From Stagonosporopsis chrysanthemi (Eukaryota > Ascomycota > Dothideomycetes > Pleosporales > Didymellaceae): DNA of 64,000 nt. The number at the start of each line of letters is the position of its first letter. The first letter of the stretch is position 1. The notes below the pieces were generated by a model. The model searched no databases. It was not told the DNA's origin and saw only the letters and a program-made list of their open reading frames with translations. This document shows positions 46,539-57,472 of this stretch, one piece after another. The stretch covers positions 62,001 to 126,000 of the forward strand of contig JAFISE010000005.1 of NCBI GenBank assembly GCA_022560025.1, in the 5' to 3' direction. The translations under genes were made by a program, and so were the position numbers.

Positions 46539-48120
46539 TCACTTAGCTGGTGGTTTCTTGCCAGTGATCCACCCTCCGAGCCACAAACACGCTGGAGCAG
46601 CAGTCACGGCTGAAAGAACGCCCATGACTAAAGCCATGACTGACCAGCTTCTATACTCAACGATGAAACCTGCTAGCAATGGTCCCACCATGCACCCTCC
46701 TGCGAAAGCCATATTAAACAGGCCGTATGCCTGTGCATAGGCGCCTCCTGGTCCAAATCCGGCACGACCACTTGCGAGCATGCTCTTCTCCTTCGCCTCA
46801 ACAACAAATGAAATCTCAGCCATAACGGGTGGGAAGGTGGCCGCAAGGAAAAGCCCAATAAGAGCCAACAGTGCGCAAAGAATGATCTTGTCGTTCAGCG
46901 TGTTCTCGTCCACAAATCGCAGGCAGATCAAAGGAGCGCTGGCACCAAGAAATCCTACGGTGGCAGGGTACCGTGCTCCATAGTTATCGCTAAACCAGCC
47001 GAAGATTGGAGCAAGGAAGGTAGGGATCACAACGGGAAGGAAGAGCAGCGCGGCTCCTGTTGCTTTCCATCCAAACAGATTCGAAGCGTGTATGGTGAGC
47101 ACTGAGTCGAACGATGTGAGGAGTGCGGCCTGAATCAGAGCGCAGAATAGCGCAGCCAGAAGTCGGCGGGAGTACAGAAGAGCCAGGACTGGTGGAAGAC
47201 GATCACGTCTACGGTCTCGTAGAGGCGCAACTTCAGAAACATCGGGCGATTCCGACTGTCCGGACATGGCGCCCTTCTCTGTATCGGAGGTGTTATTCTC
47301 AGGCGTGCTGTGTGACGGACCCCCGGCCGCTCTCGCTTGGACATCAGCAGCCGAGTCCCATCTCGCAGCCACCTTTTTCTCAACAAGCAAGAGTCGGAGC
47401 ACGATATCGAGCCCAATTAGCCCGTAAGCCATGCCAAAAACGGCATCATAGCCAGCTCTATCAAATACCACACCACCTAGTAGAGGGGCGATAAGTGTGC
47501 CCAAGGACATTCCCAAGCTGACATATCCCATGGCTTGTGCGAGGTTTTCTTGAGGCACAGTATCTGCCAACAAGGCAAGGCCGATCACCCATCTTATCAA
47601 GGTCAGACACGAAGCGGAAGTATTTGAGAGACTTACACAACCGCTGCCGAAGCGCCCTGCAGGAGTCGACCCGCAATTAAAATCCCCGTCGAACTACCAA
47701 TTTGCAGAAGTACAGTCGAACCTGACAACGCAAGCAGTCCGAGCAGAAGAGGAGACCGGCGAGATGCTCCTCTGTCCGCAAACCAACCACAAAGAGGAGA
47801 GAATGCTAACAAAGAGGCGCCATATATGGCTATTAGAATGGAAACCCAGTATTGAACTCGGTCTCGCTCGACGTGGCTACGACTTTGCAGAGCAAAAGGG
47901 GTGACGGGAACAATAACGCCGTAGAGAAACATATCCTATTCATGATAAGCACACGTCAAGCGTTCCGTGCAGCGGCTTAGAGCTCTGAAGCTTCACTTAC
48001 AGTAAAGACCGCTAAAGCAACAGTCCCAATAATAAAGCCATCCGAACTCCTAAGCTTCAACATCGCCGGCGGTTCTTCGCCATGCTGTGTCAAAGATGCC
48101 AACCACTTAGGTCGCACCAT
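46539..48120 (-). CDS. MFS transporter, DHA1 / vesicular amine transporter-like
   Basis: Exons complement(48001..48120), complement(47637..47935) and complement(46539..47592) with introns of 65 and 44 nt encode 490 aa. The ATG at 48120 precedes a short cytosolic start (MVRPKWLASL) and helix 1 (FIIGTVALAVFTDMFLYGVI). Motif A-like GWFADRGASRRSP sits after helix 2; motif C-like GYVSLGMSLGTLIAPLLGG marks a 12-helix proton antiporter; the central loop is long and Ser/Asp/Arg-rich. C-terminal half ends LWLGGWITGKKPPAK. The best fit is the drug/amine antiporter group, so export of a small organic cation or drug is likely; the substrate is unknown. It converges on the decayed amidohydrolase with 33 bp between stops. 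Confidence 0.88.
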
Positions 48121-48609
48121 AGTCGCAATAAAAACTCTTACTAGGGCCAGAGCATCACCTGAATGACTCCGTCCAAGGCAGGATCGAGGTGTGAAAGCTG
48201 AACAAGAGCATCGTCATTGAAGTAGAAGGACCCGCCACGCCAAGTGCAGCCCGTTGCGCGCGGGCACCGACCCTTGACCCGCCCCACCTGTCTCGTTCGG
48301 TTGGATGAAGAGACGTCACAGTTCATGACTTCCTGCAGCCTGGGGGTTACGCGATGTAAATGCTGAGATATGTCATCTCAATGGATTTGCTCTTGCTATG
48401 TGTGATGTGTAGAGGTGAGGTGGTTCGAGTTTGAGTACCCATGTACGACCGACCGGCGCGGAATCCGATCCGCACTCGCTATTTTTCGGTTGCGATTTCT
48501 CTTTCAACCTCGCACGTAACCACGCATATCAACTGATCATGTCGCCAACAGCGGCTGGTTACGCTTTCTTCCTACATATACCACCACCTTGTTCTGGTCT
48601 TCATCTCTT
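48121..48609. other. Intergenic, nothing recognised
   Basis: MFS promoter and the 3' flank of the GH45 gene. A short open frame (48141-48326) lacks support. Confidence 0.5.
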
Positions 48610-49401
48610 CTAATTCCGCCTACATCCAGTCTTGTCAGTCAGAGCTGCAGGGCATGTAACCGGCCTGAAAGAGACGCTTGGGTTGTCTGCATTCTGGAAC
48701 CAATCGAATCGCCACCTGCAACCAGCTTGCAGCTTCGCAGGAAACGTGTCGCATTGAGAACGCGACGAGATGCCGCCATATTGAGCTCCCCAGCCACTGG
48801 AGGGGGCGCCGAATTGCGCAGTGCAGCCATTGAAGAGTCCTACTCCACCACCAGGCTGCGACAGGTTAGTCTGGCACGACATAAATGGGGAGAGTAAGTA
48901 GCGTGCATACCATCTGCAGATCGAAATGATTGGCACCGAGATCGCCGCCAGTGTTTGTCACCTGGACGATCATCTTCTTGCCGTTGACGGGACCGGATGT
49001 GAAGGTCAACCTGGAGCCGTAAAGTCAGCGGAGTCAGTCACTGCGCATTTGGAGACTCACTCATAGCAGGCGCAGCACCAGTTGGATTCCCCCTGGCCGG
49101 CGAGTTTGGCAGCAGCAAATCCGTAGGCGAGGTTGTCATTTATGGCCCATGGGCCCTGGTCGGTGCACATGAAAGCAGTGCCTCCAGACTCGCATCCGTT
49201 CCTTGCTGCCATGTCGGCCAGCGGATTATCACTCCTGTCACAGCTCTTGACAGGTGAGCTCACAGCAGCTTTGCCAGACCAGCCACACGATGGCTTGCAG
49301 CAGTCCCAGTACCTGGTCGTCTGGCCAGTCTGGGTCTGGGCGTTGACAAGAGCGGTTCCGATAGCCAGAGAGGCAACGGCAATCTGTTGGAAAGAAAACA
49401 T
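48610..49401 (-). CDS. Secreted GH45 endoglucanase
   Basis: Extracellular inverting endo-1,4-beta-glucanase acting on cellulose. Exons complement(49061..49401), complement(48911..49010), complement(48610..48855) with introns of 50 and 55 nt give 228 aa. Start ATG at 49401; an upstream TTG is not used. Signal peptide is residues 1-21 (MFSFQQIAVASLAIGTALVNA). The GH45 signature TTRYWDCCKPSCGW carries the catalytic base Asp33; HFDLQMPGGGVG carries the catalytic acid Asp144; both are present. There are many cysteines for the usual disulfides. No linker or CBM1 follows: the protein ends TDKTGCRRN, so it is a single-domain form. A TATATA-like element lies about 60 bp upstream. Confidence 0.95.
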
Positions 49402-49457
49402 GATCAAGTTGTGAGTATTGGTGGCAGTTGCTGGTACCGAAGTTGTACAGATTCTAC

Positions 49458-49470
49458 CACAATATATACA
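49458..49470 (-). promoter_or_regulatory. TATA-like element upstream of GH45 gene
   Basis: TGTATATATTGT on the minus strand, about 60 bp before the ATG at 49401. Position and sequence fit a TATA box; no transcript data. Confidence 0.45.
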
Positions 49471-50593
49471 TGTTGAGAGACCGGCAAACTCACCATTACC
49501 CTCTGTTCTAGATCTCTCCCGGAGCTACCTCAGATGGTTTGCGGATTCCTCTTGTCGAGCCGTTAGCGTGCAAATACAGCATGTGGCTCTCGCAGATGCT
49601 CTGCTGCCAATCTTCTTTCATTTCGCCCGGTGGAATCGCGGCGCCCAGTCACTAGGCGGCCTGCGGTATACACGACTCAACTACCCAGCCGTATTCGAGT
49701 CACAGTGCCCTGTTGTTTGTGTGCTACGCTCCGCCATCTGTCACAACGAGCATGTTCTGCTGTCAAGTCCCCATTGTAGCAAATTGCAGTTGATTGGAAT
49801 CGTGGTACGGGAAGATCAGGCCCCACTCTTCTACTCGAATTCTCATCTGCTACACAAGGTTGGCAGTCGGCAATGGTTCCGGTCTGCTGGGATCCCACAT
49901 GACGCACGTCCCAAAACGATCGATGCACTGGTCAAGACTAGGGACCTGGCGTGCGATCGTTGCACGTGGCACCTCTGAACATTAGTGCGCTTGTATCCAG
50001 ATTGAGCATGATATCGGTTGGAAACAACGACAGCGGCATTTGATGTTGGGACAGAGCGGAGACACTTGTGATGGACCGTTCTTCTCTATTCGAAACAACA
50101 GTCTCTTACTACGTCGGCCAAGAATGCCGCTGTCGCCGTCATAGACCGTCATAGGTGACCTCGTTTTGACGACGAGAGCCATTGCACAGAACACATGGAT
50201 ATTTGCCCACACATGATCGGTGGGCAACCACGGTCCGAATCTGGATCAACTACGCGGCCTCGTCTGTGCTGAATGGCCGAGACCGAGCAATGCTCCGTGG
50301 AACTACAATGGAATAAAGACTAAGTTTGCCCAAAGGATGAAATCGGCCCTCCTCACTCGGCCTACACGGAAACGTGGGCGTTCAACTCTGCAATCCATTC
50401 ACAGGTATACAAGGCTCATTTGTGCAACCAACCCCTGCTAAGTCTATCCATCTAAGTATATCCAACATGATCTTAAGAAGCGAAACATCATCCTGTGTTT
50501 TTCAAGCACCAGCACCTCTTAACTTTTGTGCCTCGCCTCTGAAGCTTACAACCCCTCTACATCCTACTCTCCCCTTTCCACTGCACTGAGTTC
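49471..50593. other. Intergenic, 1.1 kb, nothing recognised
   Basis: The GH45 upstream region and the 3' flank of the GH18-like gene. A 186-codon plus-strand frame starts at 49418 but lacks a domain, and I do not support it. Confidence 0.5.
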
Positions 50594-51471
50594 TCACTCG
50601 ACGAGAACCTCGAATCCACCCACCATGACAATGCGCTGCACAGATCTCTTCTTGTTCCATCCACGATACACAACGCCCTTGCCATCAACGCCCAAGTCGT
50701 TGGGACCACCCCTGCGTGCTCCACTGGCCACCCACGCCTCATCGTTCAACACACGCAGCCTGGCGACAAAGGCGTCAAACTGGCCTGCCTGGTAAGTGCC
50801 CTCCCAGTCGCGGGGGACCTGGACGTCGAACCCATCAACGACCACCTCTTCACCAAGGGGCCTTGCGACCCAAGAAATGCCGTCTTCGGCGGGGGTATCC
50901 GGACCAAGGGGCCTCAGGTCGGCGCGCTCAGTCGTGCCCTCGCCGAACAGCGAAAACAGCGTCAACGCAAGTCCGCTGGGGACGTGCTGGGCATCGAACA
51001 AGTTGGGGTGGAAGACGCCCGGCGGCGCCGTGCCGTTGGCAAAGTAGCTGCCCCAGGGCAGAGCGGCGCTGGCAGGGTCGCCAAAGTCGGCATTGCCGCC
51101 TACAGACGCCAGACCATCGGCTTTGACGCTCAGTAGAACGCGGCGTCCAGATGCCTGGCAGGTTTGAACTTCCACACCCAGTGAGGTGCAGTTCAGCAGG
51201 CCGGGGGCTTGGATTGCTTGTCGGAAATTGGGGATCTGGCAGCCGGGGAAGGGGTTCAGCGATGGGTAGGCGGAGGGGCCGTAGAATCGGTTCAGGACGG
51301 GGAGGGTGAGTTGGTGGACGGTGGGATCGCGGCAAAGAGTGCGGAGAGCGGGGAGACCTAGATTGAAATTAGCCAAGTTATTCGGGCGTAGTGATGGCGA
51401 GTTGACGGAGGAGCGTGGTGAGGAGAAGAAAAGCGTCGAGCCATGAGCGTTGAGCCAACCAAGGAGCCAGT
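50594..51471 (-). CDS. GH18 (class III chitinase)-like protein without catalytic residues
   Basis: The frame is ordered from the right end of an AG acceptor at about 51471 to the stop at 50594, about 290 aa. Fold markers are TLCRDPTVHQLTLPVLNRFYGP, NCTSLGVEVQTCQASGRRVLLSV and PWGSYFANG..., the class III chitinase order (strand 2, strand 3, cysteines). The catalytic strand should read DGxDxDxE but reads DGFDVQVP at about 50813-50836: the third acidic position is Gln and the catalytic Glu is Pro, so it should lack chitinase activity. The 5' end is unresolved: either an upstream exon joins at the TTTATAG acceptor, or the ATG at 51491 opens a signal-peptide-like frame (APWLAQRSWLDAFLLLTTLL) that joins through a 49-nt intron ending TCAATCTAG. 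Secretion is likely, and a chitin- or glycan-binding role is inference. Confidence 0.72.
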
Positions 51472-51781
51472 CTATAAAGGAAAGAGTACATGAGAAGCCT
51501 CAGCCTCGAAGTCACCACAGGTGCGCACAGCGTATGTCTTTGTCTAATGTATTTGACTTGATTGCAAGCGCACTAAAACGGTCTGAGCTATGTATCTTTG
51601 CGATAGCGGTGACACCGAAATTGGACTCGACATGTTTCGTTCTCACAGTCTGATGAGGATAGACTAAACATTATGCGCGCACCCGTAGTTGACTCCGAAG
51701 CAGGAAAGGAAGTGAATCAGAGGAAGGATAGCTGGTCTGGGCCAGGCCGCGGCGCGCCTTCGAGTTGCTCGTTCCGTCAAA

Positions 51782-54724
51782 TTACTGTGGCGGGAATCGA
51801 AGCGGGGGCAGACGTGTAGGCAAGGGCCCAGGAATGGCAGAGAGGAGACCTCCGAGCGAGGGGGTCGTGGGCCGCGCCGGGACTGTGATGGCGGGGAGGG
51901 ACACGACTGGGAGAGACACCGTCGGGAGAGCCAATGTCGGGAGAGACACGACTGGAAGAGACACTGTCGGGAGAGACACGACTGGAAGAGACACTGTCGG
52001 GAGAGATACGACTGGGAGAGACACCGTCGGGAGAGACACTGTCGGGAGAGACACGACTGGAAGAGACACTGTCGGGAGAGACACGACTGGGATGAGCGTC
52101 GTGGGAATTGCCGGAAGGACGGGAGCCACGGGGACGACTGGGACAGCGACGGCCGGCAGAGTGAGTACAACCGGAGCTGCTGAGGCGCTGACACTCGCTG
52201 CGACTGATGCTGCAACAGAGAGAGATGCTGCAGCGGAAACAGAAGCTTCGACTGGAAGGGCCAACGTGGTGGGCAGGACGTCCAGTGTCAGGGCCGGTAC
52301 AGGAATCAACACAGTGGTGCTTGGCTCGGCAATGCTCTCAATCGGGACGATAGGGATGACGAAGTCGGTGGTAGGCTCAGCTGGGAATTCAACCGAGATG
52401 GGGAAGGGCAGAGGAACAGGCTCTCCAGACTCGACGGGGACAAGAGGGACAATGACGCCAGTGGTAGGCTCTACAGACGGCTCCTCAACGGACTCAACAG
52501 GAAGAGGAACAATAGGGGCGATGACAATAGGGGCGGGCTCGACTGGGGTCGACTCCTCAGGAGTGGGCACCTCAATCACGGGAAGGGTAGGGATAATAGG
52601 CTCACCGGGGAATTCGATAACAGGCGCATCAGAGGGAATAGGTTCGATCTCGGGGTCGACAGTTTCGACGGGAACGGTAGGCAGCTCGGTCTCGATGGGC
52701 AACGCGATATCAGTAGGGAGCTCAGTTTCGACTGGAATGACAGTTACGTTGGCATCAGTTGGGATGATGGGAATGACAGGCAGCTCAGTCTCGACAGGCA
52801 CATCGGTAACAGTCACGACGGGGATGGCAGGGAACTCGGTCTCAACTGGCACAACAGGAGCGAGAGTGCTAAGGTCGATCGTGATCTCAGGAACCTCTGT
52901 GACGAGAGTCGGCAGAGCAATGGGAAGAGTCGCCTCAGAGCCATTGACAGTGATGGTGATGTTGGGGAAGGTGACATCCGGGCCAGGGACGACGACGATG
53001 GTGCCGGCGGGAGCGGTAGCGGACACAACACCAGTGTCGAGGTCGATAGAAGGAGTGACAATGTCGATCACGGTGGTGGTGGTGGTGTTGGTGAAAACAG
53101 GATCGTCAATCGGGCTGGGAAGAGGAATAGCGCTTATGCCGGTGCCAATGGGGAGGATCAACGTAGGAGCAACAATGGTCTCGACATCGGTGACGTTGGG
53201 GAACACGGGCTCGTTGATCGGGCTGGGAAGAGGAATAGCGCTTATGCCGGTGCCAATGGGGAGGATCAACGTAGGAGCAACAATGGTCTCGACATCGGTG
53301 ACGTTGGGGAACACGGGCTCGTCGATCGGGCTGGGGAGAGGAATAGCGCTCACTCCGGTGCCAATGGGAAGGACAACAGTAGCCTCAATGACGGTCTCGA
53401 CTTCGGTGACATTGGGGAACAGAGGGAGGTTGGTGCCGATAGGAAGGACAGCTGTGACCTCGTCGATTCCGGTGCTGATGATTCCGGTGCCGATGATGAT
53501 GGTCTCGATGGGCTCGACTGACACGACTCCAGTGCCGCTAGGAGGAATAACACCGGTTCCAATTACGATAGCGCTGGTTTCGATAGGAAGAACGGCCGTG
53601 GCGTCCGTGGAGTTGGTGTAGATGGGATCGACAATAAGGGTAGGTGCGATCGTGCCAATAACATCGCCAGTTCCAGTAGTAAGGACAAGAGTAGGAACGA
53701 CGGTCGCGTTGATGAAAGGAGCCGACTCGGAGAGAGTGATGGGCAAGGCCGTTTCAATACCGGTGCCGATCAGAGTAGGCTCGATGGTGACGGTGATGTC
53801 AAGGGTGCTGGTCAAGCTGATGGTGGCGTTGACATCAATACCAACATCGGCGGTCGCACTGACTACAGCAGAAACAGTTGCGTTGACCTCAACGGGCTCC
53901 GGGATGTCGGTAGGGACGACAATGATGATAGGGATGTCTGTGCCAGGGAGAGGAGCAACAACGGTGCCGTTCTCGGTGGGAAACAGGGGAGTCGCAGTTT
54001 GGACAGGGATGATCACAATCGGATCAGTGACGATCGGTGCTGTGCCAACAGGAGGAAGAACCTCGGTGGGCAGCGCAATGTCTACATCGGTCGAGTTGGC
54101 ATCAATGGGTGGGACGACGATGACGATAGGAAGGTCACTCGAGATTGGGCTGTCAGTGACCTCCGGGAGGATCTCAGAGAGCAACTCGGTGGGGATGCTG
54201 GGTTCTCCGGTAAAGCTGAGATCGATAGCGGTGGTAATAGGCCAGATGGGTAGAATAGACATTATGCCGTCGCTCTCGCTGAGCACAGGAGCATCTGTAG
54301 GAACTGGGACGATAATGGACTGGGTGGCGCTTGCAACCTCGCTGATGATGCTCTCAATCACGCTGATCACATCAACTGGCGAGTCCGAGGCGCTTGGAAG
54401 GGGAACGACAACGACTGGGGGCACGTTGTAGTTACCATTGTCATCCTTCTCAGGAGGAGGGCCGTTGAAGAGCTTCCTGAAGAAGTCCTGGAAGACTTGC
54501 CATCCGTTGTAGCCCTTCAGGGTATCGACAATAGCATCGAAAACGTTCTTGGTATCAGGCTCCACGGTCTCCTGGCGCGCAACAACTGGGAGAGAAACCG
54601 CCTGGCGCGGGTCCAAGACTTGGTGGACGTGGGGGTGAGGAACGGCTACGACATTAACAAAGGTCTGCGCGAGAAAAAGCGCAACAACAAAACGAATGGC
54701 TGCTTGGGAGCGGATAGGAGACAT
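51782..54724 (-). CDS. Secreted Val/Pro/Thr/Ser-rich repeat protein, 980 aa
   Basis: Intronless; start ATG at 54724 (MSPIRSQAAIRFVVALFLAQTFVNVVAV), a clear signal peptide of about 28 residues. A short ordered part follows (VFDAIVDTLKGYNGWQVFQDFFRKLFNG, about 65-95), containing a dibasic-like DPR site before it. The remaining 850 residues are low-complexity Val/Pro/Thr/Ile/Glu with Asn-Xaa-Thr glycosylation sites, including three copies of a 36-residue unit (VFPNVTDVETIVAPTLILPI core) and a C-terminal run of TVSLPVVSLP units, ending RLPPLRFPPQ. No GPI-signal hydrophobic tail and few cysteines. It resembles fungal cell-wall or surface mucin-like proteins; function unknown. A TATATA element lies about 95 bp upstream. 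The long antisense frame here is a shadow of the repeats. Confidence 0.85.
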   Translation of the reverse strand: MSPIRSQAAIRFVVALFLAQTFVNVVAVPHPHVHQVLDPRQAVSLPVVARQETVEPDTKNVFDAIVDTLKGYNGWQVFQDFFRKLFNGPPPEKDDNGNYNVPPVVVVPLPSASDSPVDVISVIESIISEVASATQSIIVPVPTDAPVLSESDGIMSILPIWPITTAIDLSFTGEPSIPTELLSEILPEVTDSPISSDLPIVIVVPPIDANSTDVDIALPTEVLPPVGTAPIVTDPIVIIPVQTATPLFPTENGTVVAPLPGTDIPIIIVVPTDIPEPVEVNATVSAVVSATADVGIDVNATISLTSTLDITVTIEPTLIGTGIETALPITLSESAPFINATVVPTLVLTTGTGDVIGTIAPTLIVDPIYTNSTDATAVLPIETSAIVIGTGVIPPSGTGVVSVEPIETIIIGTGIISTGIDEVTAVLPIGTNLPLFPNVTEVETVIEATVVLPIGTGVSAIPLPSPIDEPVFPNVTDVETIVAPTLILPIGTGISAIPLPSPINEPVFPNVTDVETIVAPTLILPIGTGISAIPLPSPIDDPVFTNTTTTTVIDIVTPSIDLDTGVVSATAPAGTIVVVPGPDVTFPNITITVNGSEATLPIALPTLVTEVPEITIDLSTLAPVVPVETEFPAIPVVTVTDVPVETELPVIPIIPTDANVTVIPVETELPTDIALPIETELPTVPVETVDPEIEPIPSDAPVIEFPGEPIIPTLPVIEVPTPEESTPVEPAPIVIAPIVPLPVESVEEPSVEPTTGVIVPLVPVESGEPVPLPFPISVEFPAEPTTDFVIPIVPIESIAEPSTTVLIPVPALTLDVLPTTLALPVEASVSAAASLSVAASVAASVSASAAPVVLTLPAVAVPVVPVAPVLPAIPTTLIPVVSLPTVSLPVVSLPTVSLPTVSLPVVSLPTVSLPVVSLPTVSLPVVSLPTLALPTVSLPVVSLPAITVPARPTTPSLGGLLSAIPGPLPTRLPPLRFPPQ
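51895..52100. repeat. Tandem 15/30-bp repeats coding VSLPx units
   Basis: Units based on GGGAGAGACACGACTGGAAG and GGGAGAGACACTGTC (plus-strand sense) recur about a dozen times, coding the C-terminal SLPTVSLPVV run on the minus strand. Confidence 0.9.
53105..53434. repeat. 108-bp tandem repeat (three copies)
   Basis: Copies start near 53111, 53219 and 53327, exactly 108 bp apart; the first two are almost identical and the third has diverged. Each codes 36 residues of the secreted protein, so the frame is preserved. Confidence 0.9.
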
Positions 54725-54815
54725 GATGGCTCCGAACGCTGATAAGCGTGGTAACGAATGACAAGTGGTGAGAGGTTGAGACAATGAAAAAACTATGGTC
54801 GACTTGAAAGAGTGG

Positions 54816-54826
54816 TATATATGCGA
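54816..54826 (-). promoter_or_regulatory. TATA-like element upstream of the secreted repeat protein
   Basis: CATATATACC on the minus strand, about 95 bp before the ATG at 54724. Confidence 0.45.
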
Positions 54827-55626
54827 CGCAGGTAAGGGAGTGGCGATGAGTGGATATGGGTGGCCAAGGGAGGAATGTGTCACCCGAGCGGTCTATGCAG
54901 GTACACTTCAAACCGGCAAACCAGAATTGCATGACTGATGCGAGGATCGCCAAAATCTCATTGGGAGATGTCGAGGGAGGTGCTGGTGTCTCGTGCGACG
55001 ATTGACGCGATTTCCGCATTCCAGCGTGGAGATAGGAACATAGTGTCCGAGCATTCCACGTTCGAGACTCACGCTGCCGCATGCCAGTGTACATCGTGGC
55101 AGGATACAACGAGGTTATCAGACCAGTATTTCCGTAGTAGCTCGTCAGTACTGCCTCCCGTAAAGCTTTCCAGAGTACGAGGGAGGTTGTCTGTCGTCGA
55201 AGTAGAGTTCGGGCTGGCCTACCGAGGACCTGCCCCTTGCGCCGGGAGAACTGCGAGGGTTTGCAGTGTTAACCTGAGCAGCCGTGGAACATTATGTTGA
55301 GTTAGTGTTTTATCTGTTGGGGCACCGGGATCTGATACTCATTTCATTTGTGCCGTGTAGGACCGTTTGTGAAGACAGCAAATGTGAGCTGCCTTGCCTG
55401 GCCTATGAATTTTGTCATACGCCCGCCCCTCGAAAAATAGCACCCAAGACTCCCCCGTTGCTGACAACAGGGAGATTCGCCATGACTAGGATGATTATCG
55501 CAATTTTTGTAACCAAGAACGCTGTCATCTGGACGTCAAACGTCCCGCGCATCAGCCATGCAGGCCGAGTGACGTACAAATCGATAGACTTTTACAACCT
55601 CGGGTCGCATGACGATGATCGAACCT
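54827..55626. other. Intergenic, nothing recognised
   Basis: Promoter of the secreted repeat protein and the 3' flank of the SRA gene. No domain-bearing frame. Confidence 0.5.
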
Positions 55627-57472
55627 TCAGATCCTGCCCTTGCACTTGTGGTACGCCTCTACCTCATATTCTGTGGGCCGCATCGTGACGCCCTGGGACC
55701 GAATGGGCTCTTGACCGGGAATCCTTTCAAGGTGGAAGCGATACGTCTGTTTCTCCAAATCCATCGCCTCGTAGGATTTGATCTGGTATAGTCCATCGTA
55801 GCGTAGGCCACAAGGGGGGCGATGCTTGTTGGACTTTGGTAGTTGGGATGATCGCAGAACTCGAACATGGTTTCCGAGCGTCGAGCTCGTGATCATGGAC
55901 TGTGTTGCAGCCTTGACCTCGAAATTGCTGCCCTCTGTTCCGCTGTACTCGATCACGTCACCATCGTCTCGGTCATGATAACCGCCGCTTGATAGCACAA
56001 TACTGTAAGCCCCTCTATCCTTGTCACCATAGATTCCTGGATAAGTTTTAGCAGACTTCTTGGGAAGGAGCTGGGCACGGCTCACCTCCTTGTGCGGCAC
56101 CATGCACACCATCGCGCACTGTGCATAGTTGCGAAGGCCACCATTGACCGAGTATAGCCCCGTTATCGCCAAAATTCTTGGGGTCTTTGGGATGTTTCTG
56201 CTTGTAGGCAGTGTCGAGACGATCGCCGTTCCTGCTTTCGCCCCTCACAGTAATGATGCCGCGTAGGATATCATTATCAAAATCCTGGTTCATCCATTTC
56301 TCATACAGATGCCAAGCGTCGGCTTTGAGGTCCATTGGGAATTGGGAATGCTCATCAAAAATCTTTGGCAGGCCCGTCTGGACAAGGATACGCGTCTTCT
56401 TGACTTTTACATTGTCCATGTCAAGCCGAATCTCAGCCTTGTGAACATAGTCGCGAAGCTCACTGTACGCTTTAGCGAGTTTGTCTGGGTGTTTTTCTTG
56501 TTCACACCGTGTAATGCACGCTTTCAGCGCATCGATGACTGTGATCTCCGGTGGACGCCTCCGATCAAGTAGCGCGATACTCTTTTGCGAGACAGTAGCG
56601 TACCAAGCTGGCATAGTTGGTCGCACTGGGAAAGGATACGACTGTGAAACAGGTTGCGTGACCGACGCATTTTGGTTCTCGAGACTGTGCGATATCACAT
56701 TGACCATCCCATCTGTAGCAATCCGAGGATTGTCGACATTCATGTGCGACGCCGTTCCACTCACGCTACTCGTTCTTCGGGTATCTGTAGTCCCCTTTCG
56801 CGCTTTCTCCTTCTTCGAGTCCTGCTCATCTCGACGATTGAGTTTTGTTGGTTTGGTAATCTGACCTTTCGCCCCTACTCTTCCTTGCGCAGTAACAGCA
56901 AGCTGCGTCGGTCGCTGTGTAATCTCTGATCCAGTCTCTGCTTGTAAGTCTGCAAAAAGATTTGGAGTAATTGGGCTCGTAGGCTGCGTTAATATAGTAG
57001 AGCTGGGCGTGTCGACATGCCCCTCGCTCTCCGGAGCCATAGCGTCATCCGAGCTGCTCACGATGGAAAGATCTCGTGCCACAACTTCTGTGCGGCCATT
57101 TTTGGGCCTTTGAGCCAATTGATCCAGACGCGCCTTCTTGCTCACTCTCGTAATCATCCTCACATAAACCAGAGGATCTCTGCCAGACAAAACCGTGTCT
57201 TCTCTCACGTCGGTGTCTGTTTCGTTGGAGTCCTCTTGCACATACCGTATCGTGTCTAGAAATGCCTTCGACGGTGGCCCGGGAGGATTACTTGCAGCTT
57301 CGCGCAGCTTTTCGAGAAAGGCCTCTGAAGGGGGCCCAGGAGGGTTGCTTGTAACCTCTCGCAGCCCATCGAGAAAGGCCTTCGAAGGCGGATCGGAAGG
57401 GGCCTTTCCAATTTCCAGCAGCCATGACTGTGCGTTGAAAGACGGCCTCTCTGCCTGACCCGCGTCCCTCAT
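55627..57472 (-). CDS. SRA (SET and RING-associated, YDG) domain protein
   Basis: Exons complement(56086..57472) and complement(55627..56036) with a 49-nt intron (GTGAGC..TCCAG) encode 598 aa. The intron falls inside the SRA domain: GAILGQWWPSQLCTVRDGVHGAAQGG-IYGDKDRGAYSIVLSSGGYHDRDDGD, then GNHVRVLRSS and LRYDGLYQI. SRA domains read methylated cytosine (hemimethylated CpG in UHRF1) by base flipping. Residues about 15-85 are three tandem copies of a 24-residue unit (SNPPGPPSEAFLEKLREA type). The middle is Ser/Thr/Lys-rich with a basic QDSKKEKARKG run. There is no RING or SET domain. It could read DNA methylation in a fungus; the presence of a methyltransferase elsewhere is not known from this window. 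Confidence 0.85.

Noticed and set aside
49418..49978. 186-codon plus-strand frame upstream of the GH45 gene
   Set aside because: No domain, no leader signal, and it overlaps the GH45 promoter.
51765..53621. 618-codon plus-strand open frame rich in GRDT and Gly/Thr/Ser
   Set aside because: It is the exact antisense of the Val/Pro repeat gene; its repeats mirror those of the minus-strand protein, which has a signal peptide, TATA element and a proper start.
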